A stretch of DNA of 64,000 nucleotides from assembly GCF_023017105.1 (NCBI RefSeq), contig NZ_JALKEV010000010.1, forward strand, positions 110,587 through 174,586. Direction: 5' to 3'. Both the position numbers and the translations under genes were made by a program. This DNA comes from Halalkalibacter sp. APA_J-10(15). Its GTDB lineage: Bacteria; Bacillota; Bacilli; Bacillales; Bacillaceae_D. Positions 27,028 to 40,444 of this stretch are shown here, in pieces. The notes beneath the pieces were generated by a model that ran no database searches, had not been told where the DNA came from, and worked only from the letters and a program-made list of their open reading frames with translations. Numbering within the stretch: position 1 is the stretch's first letter; every line of letters begins with the position of its first letter.

Positions 27028-28559
27028 GACTTCGCTCCACCTCTTTCTTTTTTTTGACCTCCTGCCATTAAGAAACCAAGCTCCTGCTCATTCGTTATCT
27101 CAGCATCAACTATATCGACAATCTTTCCTTCATATATAACCGCAATTCGATCACTAACATGTAATATTTCATCAAGCTCTAATGACATGAGAAGAACGGC
27201 TTTTCCTTTATCTCGCTCCACAATTAACCTGCGATGAATCGCTTCAATCGCCCCAACATCTAAACCGCGAGTTGGCTGTGCCGCGATGAGTAAATCAGGT
27301 GAACGATCCACTTCACGGGCAATAATGGCCTTTTGTTGATTCCCACCAGACAAAGCACGAGCTTGTGTATATTCACTTGGCGTTCTAACATCATAATCTT
27401 CTATTAGCAGCTTCGCCTTCTTGTAAATGGCTGAATAGTTTAACACGCCTTGCTTCGAGTACGGCTTTCGGTAATACGTTTGTAGAACGATATTTTCTCC
27501 AATTGAAAAATCAAGGACAAGTCCGTGCTTATGTCGATCCTCCGGAATATGTCCAACTCCTGATTCCGTTACTTTTCGAACCGGCACATTCGTAATATCG
27601 TGCCCATTTAAAGTAATACGCCCTGCTTCAACTTTTCGTAATCCCGTAATGGCTTCAATTAACTCGCTTTGACCGTTTCCATCTACTCCGGCAAGTCCAA
27701 TAATTTCACCAGCTTTTAACTCCAATGAAAGATTGCTTACAATTTCTAAAGCTCTTGCATCCTTCACAGTTACATTTGAAAGAGATAATACCGTCTCCTT
27801 CGGTGTAGCTCGTGTCTTTTCCACAAAAAAGTTCACATCTCGTCCGACCATCATTGCCGCTAACTGATCCGGGTTTGTTTCCTTCACATCGACCGTGCCA
27901 ATTCCTTTCCCTCTACGTATGACTGTACATCGATCACAGATGGTCATAATCTCCTTGAGCTTATGCGTAATGAGAATAATCGACTTCCCTTCCTGAACGA
28001 GCACCTTCATAATCGACATCAATTCCTGAATTTCTTGTGGCGTTAACACAGCAGTCGGTTCATCTAAAATTAAAATATTCGTTCCGCGGTATAACGTCTT
28101 CAATATCTCAACACGTTGCTGCATGCCGACTGAAATTGATTCAACCTTGGCATATGGATCAACACGGAGGCCATAACGATTGGAAAGCTCTTGAACATCT
28201 TTCGCTGCTTTTTCTAAATGAATACGGCCTGCTTTTTTCGGCTCATGACCGAGTACGATGTTCTCAGTTACCGTAAACGACTCAATCAGCATAAAGTGTT
28301 GATGAACCATCCCAATGCCTAATTGATCTGCCACATTCGGATCTGTAATATGTACACGTTCACCTCTTACTCGAATCTCGCCTTTTTCTGGTTGATACAA
28401 GCCAAATAAGACGTTCATTAACGTCGATTTACCAGCTCCATTTTCTCCTAACAACGCATGAATCTCACCTTTTTGTACTTGAAGCGTAATATGATCGTTT
28501 GCCACAATCCCAGGAAACTCCTTACGAATCCCATTCATTTCAATTACATACTCACCCAC
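27024..28559 (-). CDS. ABC importer ATP-binding protein with two nucleotide-binding domains (NupO/YufO-like)
   Basis: The 511-residue protein is a tandem ATPase. The first domain has Walker A GENGAGKST near residue 40, signature SVGMQQR and Walker B LILDEPTA. The second has the degenerate loop GVDGNGQSE and LSGGNQQK. This double-domain form is shared with sugar (RbsA-like) and BMP-type nucleoside importers; the neighbouring BMP lipoprotein and permeases decide for the latter. A hairpin lies between it and the lipoprotein gene. Confidence 0.93.
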   Translation of the reverse strand: MGEYVIEMNGIRKEFPGIVANDHITLQVQKGEIHALLGENGAGKSTLMNVLFGLYQPEKGEIRVRGERVHITDPNVADQLGIGMVHQHFMLIESFTVTENIVLGHEPKKAGRIHLEKAAKDVQELSNRYGLRVDPYAKVESISVGMQQRVEILKTLYRGTNILILDEPTAVLTPQEIQELMSIMKVLVQEGKSIILITHKLKEIMTICDRCTVIRRGKGIGTVDVKETNPDQLAAMMVGRDVNFFVEKTRATPKETVLSLSNVTVKDARALEIVSNLSLELKAGEIIGLAGVDGNGQSELIEAITGLRKVEAGRITLNGHDITNVPVRKVTESGVGHIPEDRHKHGLVLDFSIGENIVLQTYYRKPYSKQGVLNYSAIYKKAKLLIEDYDVRTPSEYTQARALSGGNQQKAIIAREVDRSPDLLIAAQPTRGLDVGAIEAIHRRLIVERDKGKAVLLMSLELDEILHVSDRIAVIYEGKIVDIVDAEITNEQELGFLMAGGQKKERGGAKS

Positions 28560-28602
28560 ATAGCAGCCCCCCTAAAGAAAGAAACTCGACTTTCCTCTAA
28601 TA

Positions 28603-28636
28603 AAGCCGTCCGTCTACATTTCCAGAACGGACGACT
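28603..28636 (-). other. Hairpin between the binding-protein gene and the importer ATPase gene
   Basis: On the minus strand GTCGTCCGT pairs with ACGGACGGC around a loop of about 13 bases; the T-run after it is short (TTTAT). It could be a leaky terminator or an mRNA-stabilising stem that keeps the binding protein in excess over the membrane parts. Confidence 0.55.
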
Positions 28637-28654
28637 CCAACAATGAACATTTAA

Positions 28655-29782
28655 TTAAAGTGAATCTACATATTCCTCATATTCGTCATCGGTTTCAGGT
28701 ACATCGATGTCGCCTTCTAATATGTCTTCAATATAATCTTCAATCTCGTCTAAAGCTTCCCCAGACATATTGTCTGTTGTTGGCGCTATTCCAACAGCCT
28801 CATCATCTAACCCATATTCGAGAATTTCGCCGCCAGGAAACTCTCCATTCATTGTCTGTTCAGAAACAAGATAGACGGCACGGTCCACCCGCTTCACCAT
28901 TGACGTAAGCGTAACGGATTGATCACCTTCATAAATACCTTCCTCATGTTGATCACGATCGACTCCAATGACCCACACGTCTTCACCGTTCCGTACACGG
29001 TTGATCGCTTCATTAAATACTCCATAGCCCGTCGCTCCAGCTGCATGATAAATAATGTCAGCTCCTTGGCTATACATCGTATTGGCAATTTGGGCACCAA
29101 TCGTATCATCATTAAAGCTTTCGGCATATTGAACTGTAATTTCTGCGTCTGGATTAACAGCTTTCACTCCTGCTTTGAATCCGTTTTCAAACTTTTTAAT
29201 TAACCCGCTTTCAACACCACCAACAAATCCAACACGGTCTGTTTCCGTTTGCAATCCGGCGGCTACCCCAACTAGAAAGGAGCCTTCATGCTCTTTGAAC
29301 ATCACATTTGCAACATTATCAATAGGATCATCATTATCATCTGTTACAACCGAATCGACGATCGCTAATTGAGCATCTTCATTTTGTTCAGCTACGGCTT
29401 TAATCGCATCATTCATGAGGAAACCAACCCCCCATGCTAAATCAACATTTTCTCTTACTAAATTACGTATATTCGGCTCAAAATCAGCAATATCACTAGA
29501 CTGTACATAACGGTATCCTGTCCCTTGTTCCAAGCCAAACTCTTCACCGAATTCCGTTAACCCTTCCCAAGCGGACTGATTAAACGACTTATCGTCAATA
29601 CCACCAACATCTGTAACCATTCCAACAGTGAAGTCTGTGTCTTCCGCATCACCTTGTTGTTCATCAACTGGCTCATCTCCAGGTGTATCTTCAATCGGCT
29701 GTTCATCCCCTCCCGTACCACATCCTGTTACGATCATCAAGCATACAGCTAGAACGCCAACAATATCTAACCCTCTCTTCAT
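28655..29782 (-). CDS. BMP-family nucleoside-binding lipoprotein (NupN/YufN-like)
   Basis: The 375-residue protein has a lipoprotein signal (LMIVTGC, Cys21), an acidic Pro/Asp/Glu linker and a Bmp/Med/PnrA-type binding domain: VGMVTDVGGIDDKSFNQSAW, then IADFEPNI and GADIIYHAAGATGYG. Such lipoproteins bind purine nucleosides outside the membrane and hand them to the permeases. It is the first gene of the importer operon. The very acidic mature protein is consistent with, but does not prove, life at high pH or salt. Confidence 0.92.
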   Translation of the reverse strand: MKRGLDIVGVLAVCLMIVTGCGTGGDEQPIEDTPGDEPVDEQQGDAEDTDFTVGMVTDVGGIDDKSFNQSAWEGLTEFGEEFGLEQGTGYRYVQSSDIADFEPNIRNLVRENVDLAWGVGFLMNDAIKAVAEQNEDAQLAIVDSVVTDDNDDPIDNVANVMFKEHEGSFLVGVAAGLQTETDRVGFVGGVESGLIKKFENGFKAGVKAVNPDAEITVQYAESFNDDTIGAQIANTMYSQGADIIYHAAGATGYGVFNEAINRVRNGEDVWVIGVDRDQHEEGIYEGDQSVTLTSMVKRVDRAVYLVSEQTMNGEFPGGEILEYGLDDEAVGIAPTTDNMSGEALDEIEDYIEDILEGDIDVPETDDEYEEYVDSL

Positions 29783-30017
29783 TTCATTAACCCCCTATAG
29801 TTCTTTAACCATTCTCTTTGTTAGAATGTCGCAAATTGGGGGGGATTATACATTCAGAAAAGCGCAATAGCGTCTTTCTTACAACGTTTTTAAGTTTTTA
29901 TGAAAGTGGGGTTCTTTCATGAAATTGTGTGCCACCCGCGAATGCGAACCCTTCTAGATCTTCCTCACTCCCCTTCCCTAACTTCTGGGACAATTTAATT
30001 TCTGATTTATCAAATAG

Positions 30018-30194
30018 GGAACCTTCATTCCTCTAAATCGGAAAAAAACAGCTTTCTGAGAAGAAAGTGAAACTCTCATTCCGCTAATTAAGCATAATAA
30101 TTCCAAAAAGAGCAATAAAATCTGAAATAGCGGAATGAGGAACCGTAACGACATGAAAAAGGGAAATAGATGAGAAATAGAAGAATGAGGAACC
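30018..30194. repeat. Cluster of four degenerate GAATGAGG(A/T)(A/T)CC intergenic repeats
   Basis: Copies lie at 30018-30038, 30071-30089, 30124-30144 and 30174-30194; the first two are inverted relative to the last two. The last two share GAAATAGNNGAATGAGGAACC, 50 bases apart. A second cluster with the same core occurs at 46240-46416. They lie in the 548-base spacer 29783-30330, which otherwise holds only the camS terminator and a small ATGAAAG / CTTTCAT inverted repeat near 29899. Confidence 0.7.
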
Positions 30195-30276
30195 GCATAC
30201 AGCAATGACCTCTGCCCCCGTTTCCATCCAATCGAAAGACTAGAATCGGGGAACCACTTATAAATTCTGATTATGT

Positions 30277-30320
30277 AAAAAAGAGCGTCCAAAAGGTTTC
30301 ACCTTTTTGGACACTCTTAA
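30277..30320 (-). terminator. Terminator of the pcrB-pcrA-ligA-camS run
   Basis: Minus-strand stem AAGAGTGTCCAAAA / TTTTGGACGCTCTT (one G-U pair) with an inner AGGTGAAACCT turn and a TTTTTTA tail, ten bases after the camS stop. Confidence 0.92.
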
Positions 30321-30330
30321 AACAATCCAT

Positions 30331-31512
30331 TTAAAATATATGAATGACTGGTTCTTCATTCGGATTCACAATGACGACACTTTCGACGTTACCTGAAATG
30401 GATGTAACTTCAAGTGTTATTTTGTAGCCTTCATCAAAGCGTTCTTGAATTTGATTAGCGGCAAATTGCGTCATCGCAACAATTTCTGCTGTTCCTTGAT
30501 AACGGATAGGAACTTCAATCGTTAGCTCTTGAATCTGGTTATCTAAATAACGCCCTGTCCCAACTACACCGACATACGTATCAAAAAATCCTTGGATATC
30601 ATCACTGAAACGTTGAAATTGATCTGCTTCATTACGAACATTATTATTGGCGTCACGTGATGGGAATAAATAATACGTTTCATCAATTCGTTGCCAACGA
30701 TCAATACCGCTATTTGGGTCTGCTTTCGCCGTTGCGATAAATCGCCCAGGGATAGCTGAGTCACGAGGCTCCTCTTGAAATAGCGCAAACACAATCGGTA
30801 TATCGGTAAAAGCTCCCTCTTCAAAATTCTCCGAACGGATACGCTCTAACACACGATCGGCTAACTCTTGTCCTTCATTTTCGATCACATCATCTGGAAT
30901 GTCCGTTTCATAGAAATAAAACAGTCCTTCCTCATCTTCCACTCGAAAATTGTAGACACTATTGAGTGATAAACCAATGACAATTCCACCTAAATTAAAT
31001 TGCCCATTTGAATTTTCTACTAAATAATTGTGCTCTAATATATGTGATAACACACGAGGCTGATTTTCCTCCTGCGCTTTTAAATCATCTTCATCTCCAA
31101 GTGGTGGATTCAAACCAGTAGGATTATCATCTTCATCGTACCTCATCAACCAAGCATTAAGTTGGTTTCGGCGAATAAACTGACCTTCTCGAAAGAAATA
31201 CTCCTCTGGTTCAAAGTATTCTTGTGCAATTCGTTGTAAACCTATTTCTAACTTGTCTAAATCCAATCGGTTATACACAACTGAATTCCCAAATCCACGT
31301 GATTCCCCGTGAAGATAAGCACCATCATATAAGACACTACGATAATAGTTATCCGGCGTTACTAGCTGTGGTACAACCTCTACCATTTGTTCATCCGGAT
31401 CTGTAACCTCTTCTCTCTCCACTTCTTCATCTTCAGGAAATAATGAAAGACATCCTGACAAAATGATAGCTTGTAGGGCAATCATCAAAAGACCTAACGA
31501 CTTCTTCATCAC
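30331..31512 (-). CDS. camS: CamS family sex-pheromone lipoprotein precursor
   Basis: The 393-residue lipoprotein (lipobox IILSGC near residue 21) has the CamS family outline: YRSVLYDGAYLHGESRG, then FEPEEYFFREGQFIRRNQL and a repeated beta-rich domain. Its signal peptide is the source of the peptide pheromone in enterococci and staphylococci; in bacilli (YerH) the role is unknown. It follows ligA by 27 bases, as in B. subtilis, and ends at a strong terminator. Confidence 0.9.
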   Translation of the reverse strand: MMKKSLGLLMIALQAIILSGCLSLFPEDEEVEREEVTDPDEQMVEVVPQLVTPDNYYRSVLYDGAYLHGESRGFGNSVVYNRLDLDKLEIGLQRIAQEYFEPEEYFFREGQFIRRNQLNAWLMRYDEDDNPTGLNPPLGDEDDLKAQEENQPRVLSHILEHNYLVENSNGQFNLGGIVIGLSLNSVYNFRVEDEEGLFYFYETDIPDDVIENEGQELADRVLERIRSENFEEGAFTDIPIVFALFQEEPRDSAIPGRFIATAKADPNSGIDRWQRIDETYYLFPSRDANNNVRNEADQFQRFSDDIQGFFDTYVGVVGTGRYLDNQIQELTIEVPIRYQGTAEIVAMTQFAANQIQERFDEGYKITLEVTSISGNVESVVIVNPNEEPVIHIF

Positions 31513-31539
31513 CGTTTCCCCCCTCTCCCCTACTCTTTA

Positions 31540-35780
<4,241 letters not shown>

Positions 35781-35842
35781 ATTCCCACCACCAAACGAAT
35801 GTTCTTATCATTTATCTTAACTCTTTATTCATCCTCAATCAA

Positions 35843-36529
35843 TCATTGTTTCACAGCTTGAACGGTTTTCAGTGCCGCATCTAAATCGTCATAAATGAAA
35901 TTACCGACAACAATCACATCTGCAGCTTGAGACATTTCCTTAGCTTGTTCAAGCGAACGAATGCCACCACCATAAAAAAGCTTTGTTTCGTTTAACACAC
36001 TCGCAACTTCCTTCACAAGCGTAGCATCGCCATACCTTCCACTATATTCAACATAAAAAATCGGCATTCTGTAGAGGCTTTCCGCCATTCTCGCATAAGC
36101 AACGACATCTTCTGTTGACAGTTGCGCATTCGCTTCTGTTAACCTGCCAACCTTAGACTCTTCATTTAACACACAATACCCTTCAACGACAATTTCATCC
36201 CAATTCATAATCGCTCCGTATTCCTTAACAGCTGCATGATGATATCCTGTAATCCATTTAACATGAGGACTATTCAATACCGACGGAATAAAAAAATAAT
36301 CAAAGCCTGGCGTAATCGCTTCAAGATCAGATACTTCTAACGCACAGGACACGGGGTAACGCCTTACACGTGCTAATAAGTGTAACGTATTATCTAACGT
36401 TACACCATCACTCCCACCAATAATAATGCCATCTGTACCTGATTCACATACTTTTTCTAACGCTTCATCTGTTATTTCCTTATTCGGATCAAGCTTAAAA
36501 ACATGGCGCCACTCCTGATACTCAAGCAA
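35843..36529 (-). CDS. pcrB: Heptaprenylglyceryl phosphate synthase
   Basis: The protein of about 228 residues closely follows B. subtilis Pcr[45 protein letters not shown] and FYGGGIRS, a TIM-barrel prenyltransferase. It joins heptaprenyl diphosphate to glycerol-1-phosphate, making an archaeal-like ether lipid. No ATG is available; of two TTG codons I prefer the one nine bases after GGAG, which leaves EYQEW near the N-terminus as in PcrB. It lies 62 bases upstream of pcrA. Confidence 0.95.
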   Translation of the reverse strand: MLEYQEWRHVFKLDPNKEITDEALEKVCESGTDGIIIGGSDGVTLDNTLHLLARVRRYPVSCALEVSDLEAITPGFDYFFIPSVLNSPHVKWITGYHHAAVKEYGAIMNWDEIVVEGYCVLNEESKVGRLTEANAQLSTEDVVAYARMAESLYRMPIFYVEYSGRYGDATLVKEVASVLNETKLFYGGGIRSLEQAKEMSQAADVIVVGNFIYDDLDAALKTVQAVKQ

Positions 36530-36640
36530 AACATTCAACTCCGTTTCTACTGCATCTAAGCCTTCATTATATCAAATAAGCAAAACGTTGTCGTCTATTA
36601 TGAAGAAAACGCAAGTAGCATATTTTTGCAAATGTACGGC

Positions 36641-36683
36641 AAAAAAAAAAGCCAACAAGGCTTTTATTGCAACCTTATTGGCA
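36641..36683 (-). terminator. Terminator of nrdEF
   Basis: Minus-strand stem GCCAATAAGG / CCTTGTTGGC with a 12-base loop and a run of ten T, shortly after the nrdF stop. Confidence 0.92.
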
Positions 36684-36698
36684 CCCTTATGATCATTC

Positions 36699-37739
36699 TT
36701 ATAATTCATCAAATCCATTATCACTTGAAACTTTTGCATATTGTCGTGATTTTTGTTCAAAGAAATCACTTTTTGCCATGTTCACATCTTCATATGCTTT
36801 AATCCAACGCATCGTATTCGTGCGATGCTCAGGGTAAATATAATCATAACCAAGCTGCTTCACACGTTTATTTGCGATAAATTTTAAATAGGATTCCATT
36901 TCTTCAGGGTTGATCCCTTCTAGCCGGTCACCAATAATGTAACGGAACCAATTGATCTCAAGCTCTGTTGCCTTTTTGAATGCATCTTCAACAAACTGCT
37001 TCATTTCCTCATTATCAAGCTCAGGATTTTCCTTCAGCAGCTCTTTGAAAATATTAGCAAATAGGTGAACATGAAGCTGCTCATCTCGATTAATATAATT
37101 AATCATCGTTGATGTCGAAACCATTTTCTGGTGACGCGCTAAATTGTAGAAGAAGGCAAAGCCTGAATAGAAATTCAATCCTTCTAAAATTACATCATAG
37201 ACAATGGATTTCGCTAATGACTCCGGCGTTGGATTACCGACAAACTCCTCATAACCATCTACGATAAATTCATTTCTTTCTCTTAGGACTTCATCCTTCT
37301 TCCAATATTCATAGATCTCATCCTGCACAGACTTTGGCACAAGACTTGATAGCACATACGAATAGCTTTGGTTATGGACAACCTCTTGGAATGATAGCAC
37401 ACTCATTAATGCAGCCATACTTGAGTCTGTCAAATAATCAGCTACACGTAACGTATAATCCGTTTGAATACTATCTAAAAAGGCCAGAAGTCCAATAATT
37501 TTCTTAAACGCCTCTTGTTCGTCATTGGATAAATTAGGAAACTGCTTCGCGTCATGGGTCATATTAATCTCAAAAGGTGTCCAAAAGTTTGCGAGCATAT
37601 TTTTATATAATGGGTAAGCCCAAGAAAAGCGTACATCATCCCAGTTTAGAACATTAGAGCTTTCTCCATTAATAATTCCTGTTGATGCATTCGGTGCATA
37701 AATATCATATAGCTTTCGTTGCTTCATTGTATCTACCAT
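36699..37739 (-). CDS. nrdF: Class I ribonucleotide reductase, radical-bearing beta subunit
   Basis: The 346-residue ferritin-like protein has the metal ligands and radical tyrosine in order: Asp in FLDSIQ, FQEVVHNQSYSY (Glu-x-x-His with the tyrosine four residues after the histidine), ILEGLNFYSGF and RDEQLHVHLF. The conserved tyrosine argues for a tyrosyl-radical enzyme rather than a Tyr-less subclass. It follows nrdE by 18 bases, with GAGGGGAG upstream. Both genes lie behind a cobalamin riboswitch. The label nrdF versus nrdB is not settled by sequence inspection. Confidence 0.92.
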   Translation of the reverse strand: MVDTMKQRKLYDIYAPNASTGIINGESSNVLNWDDVRFSWAYPLYKNMLANFWTPFEINMTHDAKQFPNLSNDEQEAFKKIIGLLAFLDSIQTDYTLRVADYLTDSSMAALMSVLSFQEVVHNQSYSYVLSSLVPKSVQDEIYEYWKKDEVLRERNEFIVDGYEEFVGNPTPESLAKSIVYDVILEGLNFYSGFAFFYNLARHQKMVSTSTMINYINRDEQLHVHLFANIFKELLKENPELDNEEMKQFVEDAFKKATELEINWFRYIIGDRLEGINPEEMESYLKFIANKRVKQLGYDYIYPEHRTNTMRWIKAYEDVNMAKSDFFEQKSRQYAKVSSDNGFDEL

Positions 37740-37757
37740 AACCGCTCTCTCCCCTCT

Positions 37758-39941
37758 TTAGCTTGAACAACTCTCACAATCTTCAACTGTCGAAGATGTA
37801 GATCGAACATAATAAGTCGTCTTCAGCCCTTCCTGCCATGCGAGCATGTGCAATTCAAGTAGGTCTTTCGCGCGAACATTATTCGGAACATAAATATTAA
37901 AAGAAATCCCTTGGTCGATATGACGTTGTCTTCTTCCGTTTTGACGAATACTCCATTTTTGATCGATTAGGTGAGCTGCTTTATAGAGCCATGTCGTCTC
38001 TGAATTTAACTCAGGTGCTACGACTGGAATACGATAATTCTTCTTCTCCTCCATGTAGAGCTTCGAGAAAATCGGATCAATTGAAGCAGTTGAACCCGCA
38101 ATAAGAGCCGTCGTTGCATTCGGAGCTACCGCCAATAGGTAACCATTACGGATACCATGCTCTTTTACATCAGCTTGGAGCTCCTGCCATTGTGGAGTAT
38201 TGTAATCGCGCTTATTGAAATAAGCACCTGTTTCCCATTCAGAGCCTTTGAATTTCGGATAAGCTCCTTTTTCCTTCGCTATTGAAAGGCTTGCCTTTAT
38301 CGCAGCATAATTGATCTTCTCATAGACACGCTCAACCTCTTGTACTGCTTCCTCTGATTCCCACTTAATACCATTACGTGCTAAATGATGATGCCAGCCA
38401 TACGTCCCGCCACCAATCGCACGATACGTTTGGTTTGTTAGTTCAGCTTGCTTCACATCAAGCTTATTAATATCAATAACATTATCTAGCATCCGAATTT
38501 GGATTGCAATAACACGATCTAAGACGTCATCCTTCAATACATTCGCAATTGATAATGAGCTTAAGTTACAAACAACATAGTCCCCAGGCTTTTTCGTAAT
38601 ACGAATTGTTCCATCCTCAAGCGCTTCTTCTGTGATAACTGTTGAACTCATATTTTGCATAATTTCTGTACATAAATTAGAGCCGTATATCATACCATTA
38701 TGAGAGTTCGGATTTAAGCGATTCGCTGTATCACGATAGAACATGTACGGTGTTCCTGTTTCAAGCTGCGAAATCATAACTCGTTTCATGATTTCGATGG
38801 CTGGAACCTCCTCCTTCGATAGTAACGGATGATTGACACATTGCTCATATCGTTCACGGAAGGACCCGGCACCCTTTTCTTCATCATAATGATCTTCTAA
38901 CGAGAAGCCCATCACTTCTCTCACTTCATGAGGATCAAACAGATACCAGTTATCACGATTGTCTACCGCCTCCATGAATACATCAGGTACGGAGACTGCC
39001 GTAAATAAATCATGTGTTCGTTGGCGCTCATCTCCATTGTTTAGCTTCGCGTCTAAGAATGAAAAGATATCCTTATGCCAAACATCTAAATAAACGGCAA
39101 TCGCTCCTTGACGTTGACCGAGCTGATCCACACTAACAGCAACGTTATTTAATTGCTTCATCCATGGAATGACACCTGATGAAACCCCTTTGAAGCCACG
39201 AATGCTTGAGCCCTTAGCACGAATCTTGCCAAGATATACACCAAGCCCTCCACCGTTTTTACTAACTGTTGCTGCATCGGTACAGCTGTCAAAGATCGAA
39301 CGCAAGTCATCCTCAACCGTATCAATGAAACAACTCGAAAGCTGACCACCTTTTTTCCCTGCATTCGCAAGGGTCGGTGTTGCAACTGTCATGTATAGAT
39401 GAGATAGTGCCCAATAACTTTCCTTAACGAGTTCGACACGCTTTTTTACTGGCTCATTGACCATGAGCATCATCGAAATGACCATCCATCTCTCTTGCGG
39501 AAGCTCTAATAACGTTCCATCAAAGTCACGAGCTAAATAACGGTCTGCTAAAGTCTTTATGCCAACATACGTAAAGCGCTCGTCTTCTTTCCCTTGAAAC
39601 GCAGCTTCTAGCTCATGAAGCTCGTCTGTTGTATATGCATTTAATCGTTCATCATAAATCCCTTTTTCAACTAGTTCCTCTATTAATGCTGAAAACTGTG
39701 AATACTCATCATCAATTTGGCGTCTTGTTTGTACTTGCTCATATAAACCATTTAAATAACATCTAGCTGCAACATATGTCCAGTCAGGCTGATCCATATC
39801 TAGTTCAGTTAGCGCGCTTAATGCACGATTATCCCACGTATCGGTTTCCTTCCACTTGTTAATCCACTGCTCAACATTCAATTGAGGAAATCCAGCTACT
39901 AAAGCTTCCTGAAATGATTTCTTTTCAAGAGTTTGATTCAT
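37758..39941 (-). CDS. nrdE: Class I ribonucleotide reductase, catalytic alpha subunit
   Basis: The 727-residue protein contains the catalytic core: TPTLANAGKKGGQLSSCF with the first redox cysteine, NLCTEI with the thiyl-radical cysteine, CNLSSLSI with its partner, APNATTA and a C-terminal DCESCSS redox pair that re-reduces the site. No N-terminal ATP-cone (allosteric activity domain) is obvious. It makes deoxyribonucleoside diphosphates for DNA synthesis. The ATG at 39941 follows GGGAG by 11 bases. No nrdI or nrdH is adjacent, unlike many class Ib operons, so this could be an NrdA/NrdB-type enzyme. It is preceded by a cobalamin riboswitch and terminator. Confidence 0.92.
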   Translation of the reverse strand: MNQTLEKKSFQEALVAGFPQLNVEQWINKWKETDTWDNRALSALTELDMDQPDWTYVAARCYLNGLYEQVQTRRQIDDEYSQFSALIEELVEKGIYDERLNAYTTDELHELEAAFQGKEDERFTYVGIKTLADRYLARDFDGTLLELPQERWMVISMMLMVNEPVKKRVELVKESYWALSHLYMTVATPTLANAGKKGGQLSSCFIDTVEDDLRSIFDSCTDAATVSKNGGGLGVYLGKIRAKGSSIRGFKGVSSGVIPWMKQLNNVAVSVDQLGQRQGAIAVYLDVWHKDIFSFLDAKLNNGDERQRTHDLFTAVSVPDVFMEAVDNRDNWYLFDPHEVREVMGFSLEDHYDEEKGAGSFRERYEQCVNHPLLSKEEVPAIEIMKRVMISQLETGTPYMFYRDTANRLNPNSHNGMIYGSNLCTEIMQNMSSTVITEEALEDGTIRITKKPGDYVVCNLSSLSIANVLKDDVLDRVIAIQIRMLDNVIDINKLDVKQAELTNQTYRAIGGGTYGWHHHLARNGIKWESEEAVQEVERVYEKINYAAIKASLSIAKEKGAYPKFKGSEWETGAYFNKRDYNTPQWQELQADVKEHGIRNGYLLAVAPNATTALIAGSTASIDPIFSKLYMEEKKNYRIPVVAPELNSETTWLYKAAHLIDQKWSIRQNGRRQRHIDQGISFNIYVPNNVRAKDLLELHMLAWQEGLKTTYYVRSTSSTVEDCESCSS

Positions 39942-40003
39942 TTCGATACACTCTCCCTTAAACGACACAATTATTTAAATGAGAAAACAACTATTGAAGG
40001 TAC

Positions 40004-40036
40004 AAAAAGCGCCCTTCTCACATGTGGGAAGGGCGC
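40004..40036 (-). terminator. Riboswitch-associated terminator in the nrdE leader
   Basis: Minus-strand stem GCGCCCTTCCCACATGTGAGAAGGGCGC region (arms GCGCCCTTC / GAAGGGCGC) followed by TTTTTG, 63 bases before the nrdE ATG and 78 bases after the cobalamin aptamer. It is the probable off switch. Confidence 0.85.
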
Positions 40037-40113
40037 GAAACGGCATATGTATTCACCATACATTATGTAGAATAGGCCGTCTCACTTCTTACACCCCGAA
40101 GATAGCTGACTTT

Positions 40114-40289
40114 GGAATACGGCAGGTCTCCTGACTCGTGCTTCGTTCTACTCTGAACCTTCCCATGTAAACTAGCTCATTCTAGCAGCTTACACAGTGG
40201 ATTTTTCATTTCGTCCACACTTACAGTTGCGGGGGCAGCTCTGGACTTTAACCAGATTCCCTATTAAGTAGTAAATACACCGTCATTCC
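40114..40289 (-). ncRNA. Cobalamin (AdoCbl-type) riboswitch of nrdEF
   Basis: On the minus strand the aptamer runs from GGAATGACGG to CCGTATTCC, which close the P1 stem. Inside are the conserved blocks in order: GGGAATCTGGTTAAAGTCCAG, GCTGCCCCCGCAACTG (the highly conserved core, 40224-40236), GGGAAGG, and AGTCAGGAGACCTGCC at the 3' side. These are the signature of the cobalamin riboswitch. With the downstream terminator it predicts that nrdEF is switched off when B12 is plentiful. Confidence 0.93.
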
Positions 40290-40444
40290 ACAAAAATCAA
40301 TATATAGTTGCTTAATTCACTTTTTATTACGATATATAGTATATGGTACAGAATACCACTATTATTTGCAAGCATATTTTTTTGAACGTTTTCGTCAAAT
40401 TTGCCCAACATGAGCCAGTACGCCTGTTTCGTTCTAAAAAAAAT

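Noticed and set aside
29978-30292. 104-residue frame in the spacer after camS
   Set aside because: It runs through the intergenic repeats and the camS terminator and has no ribosome site.
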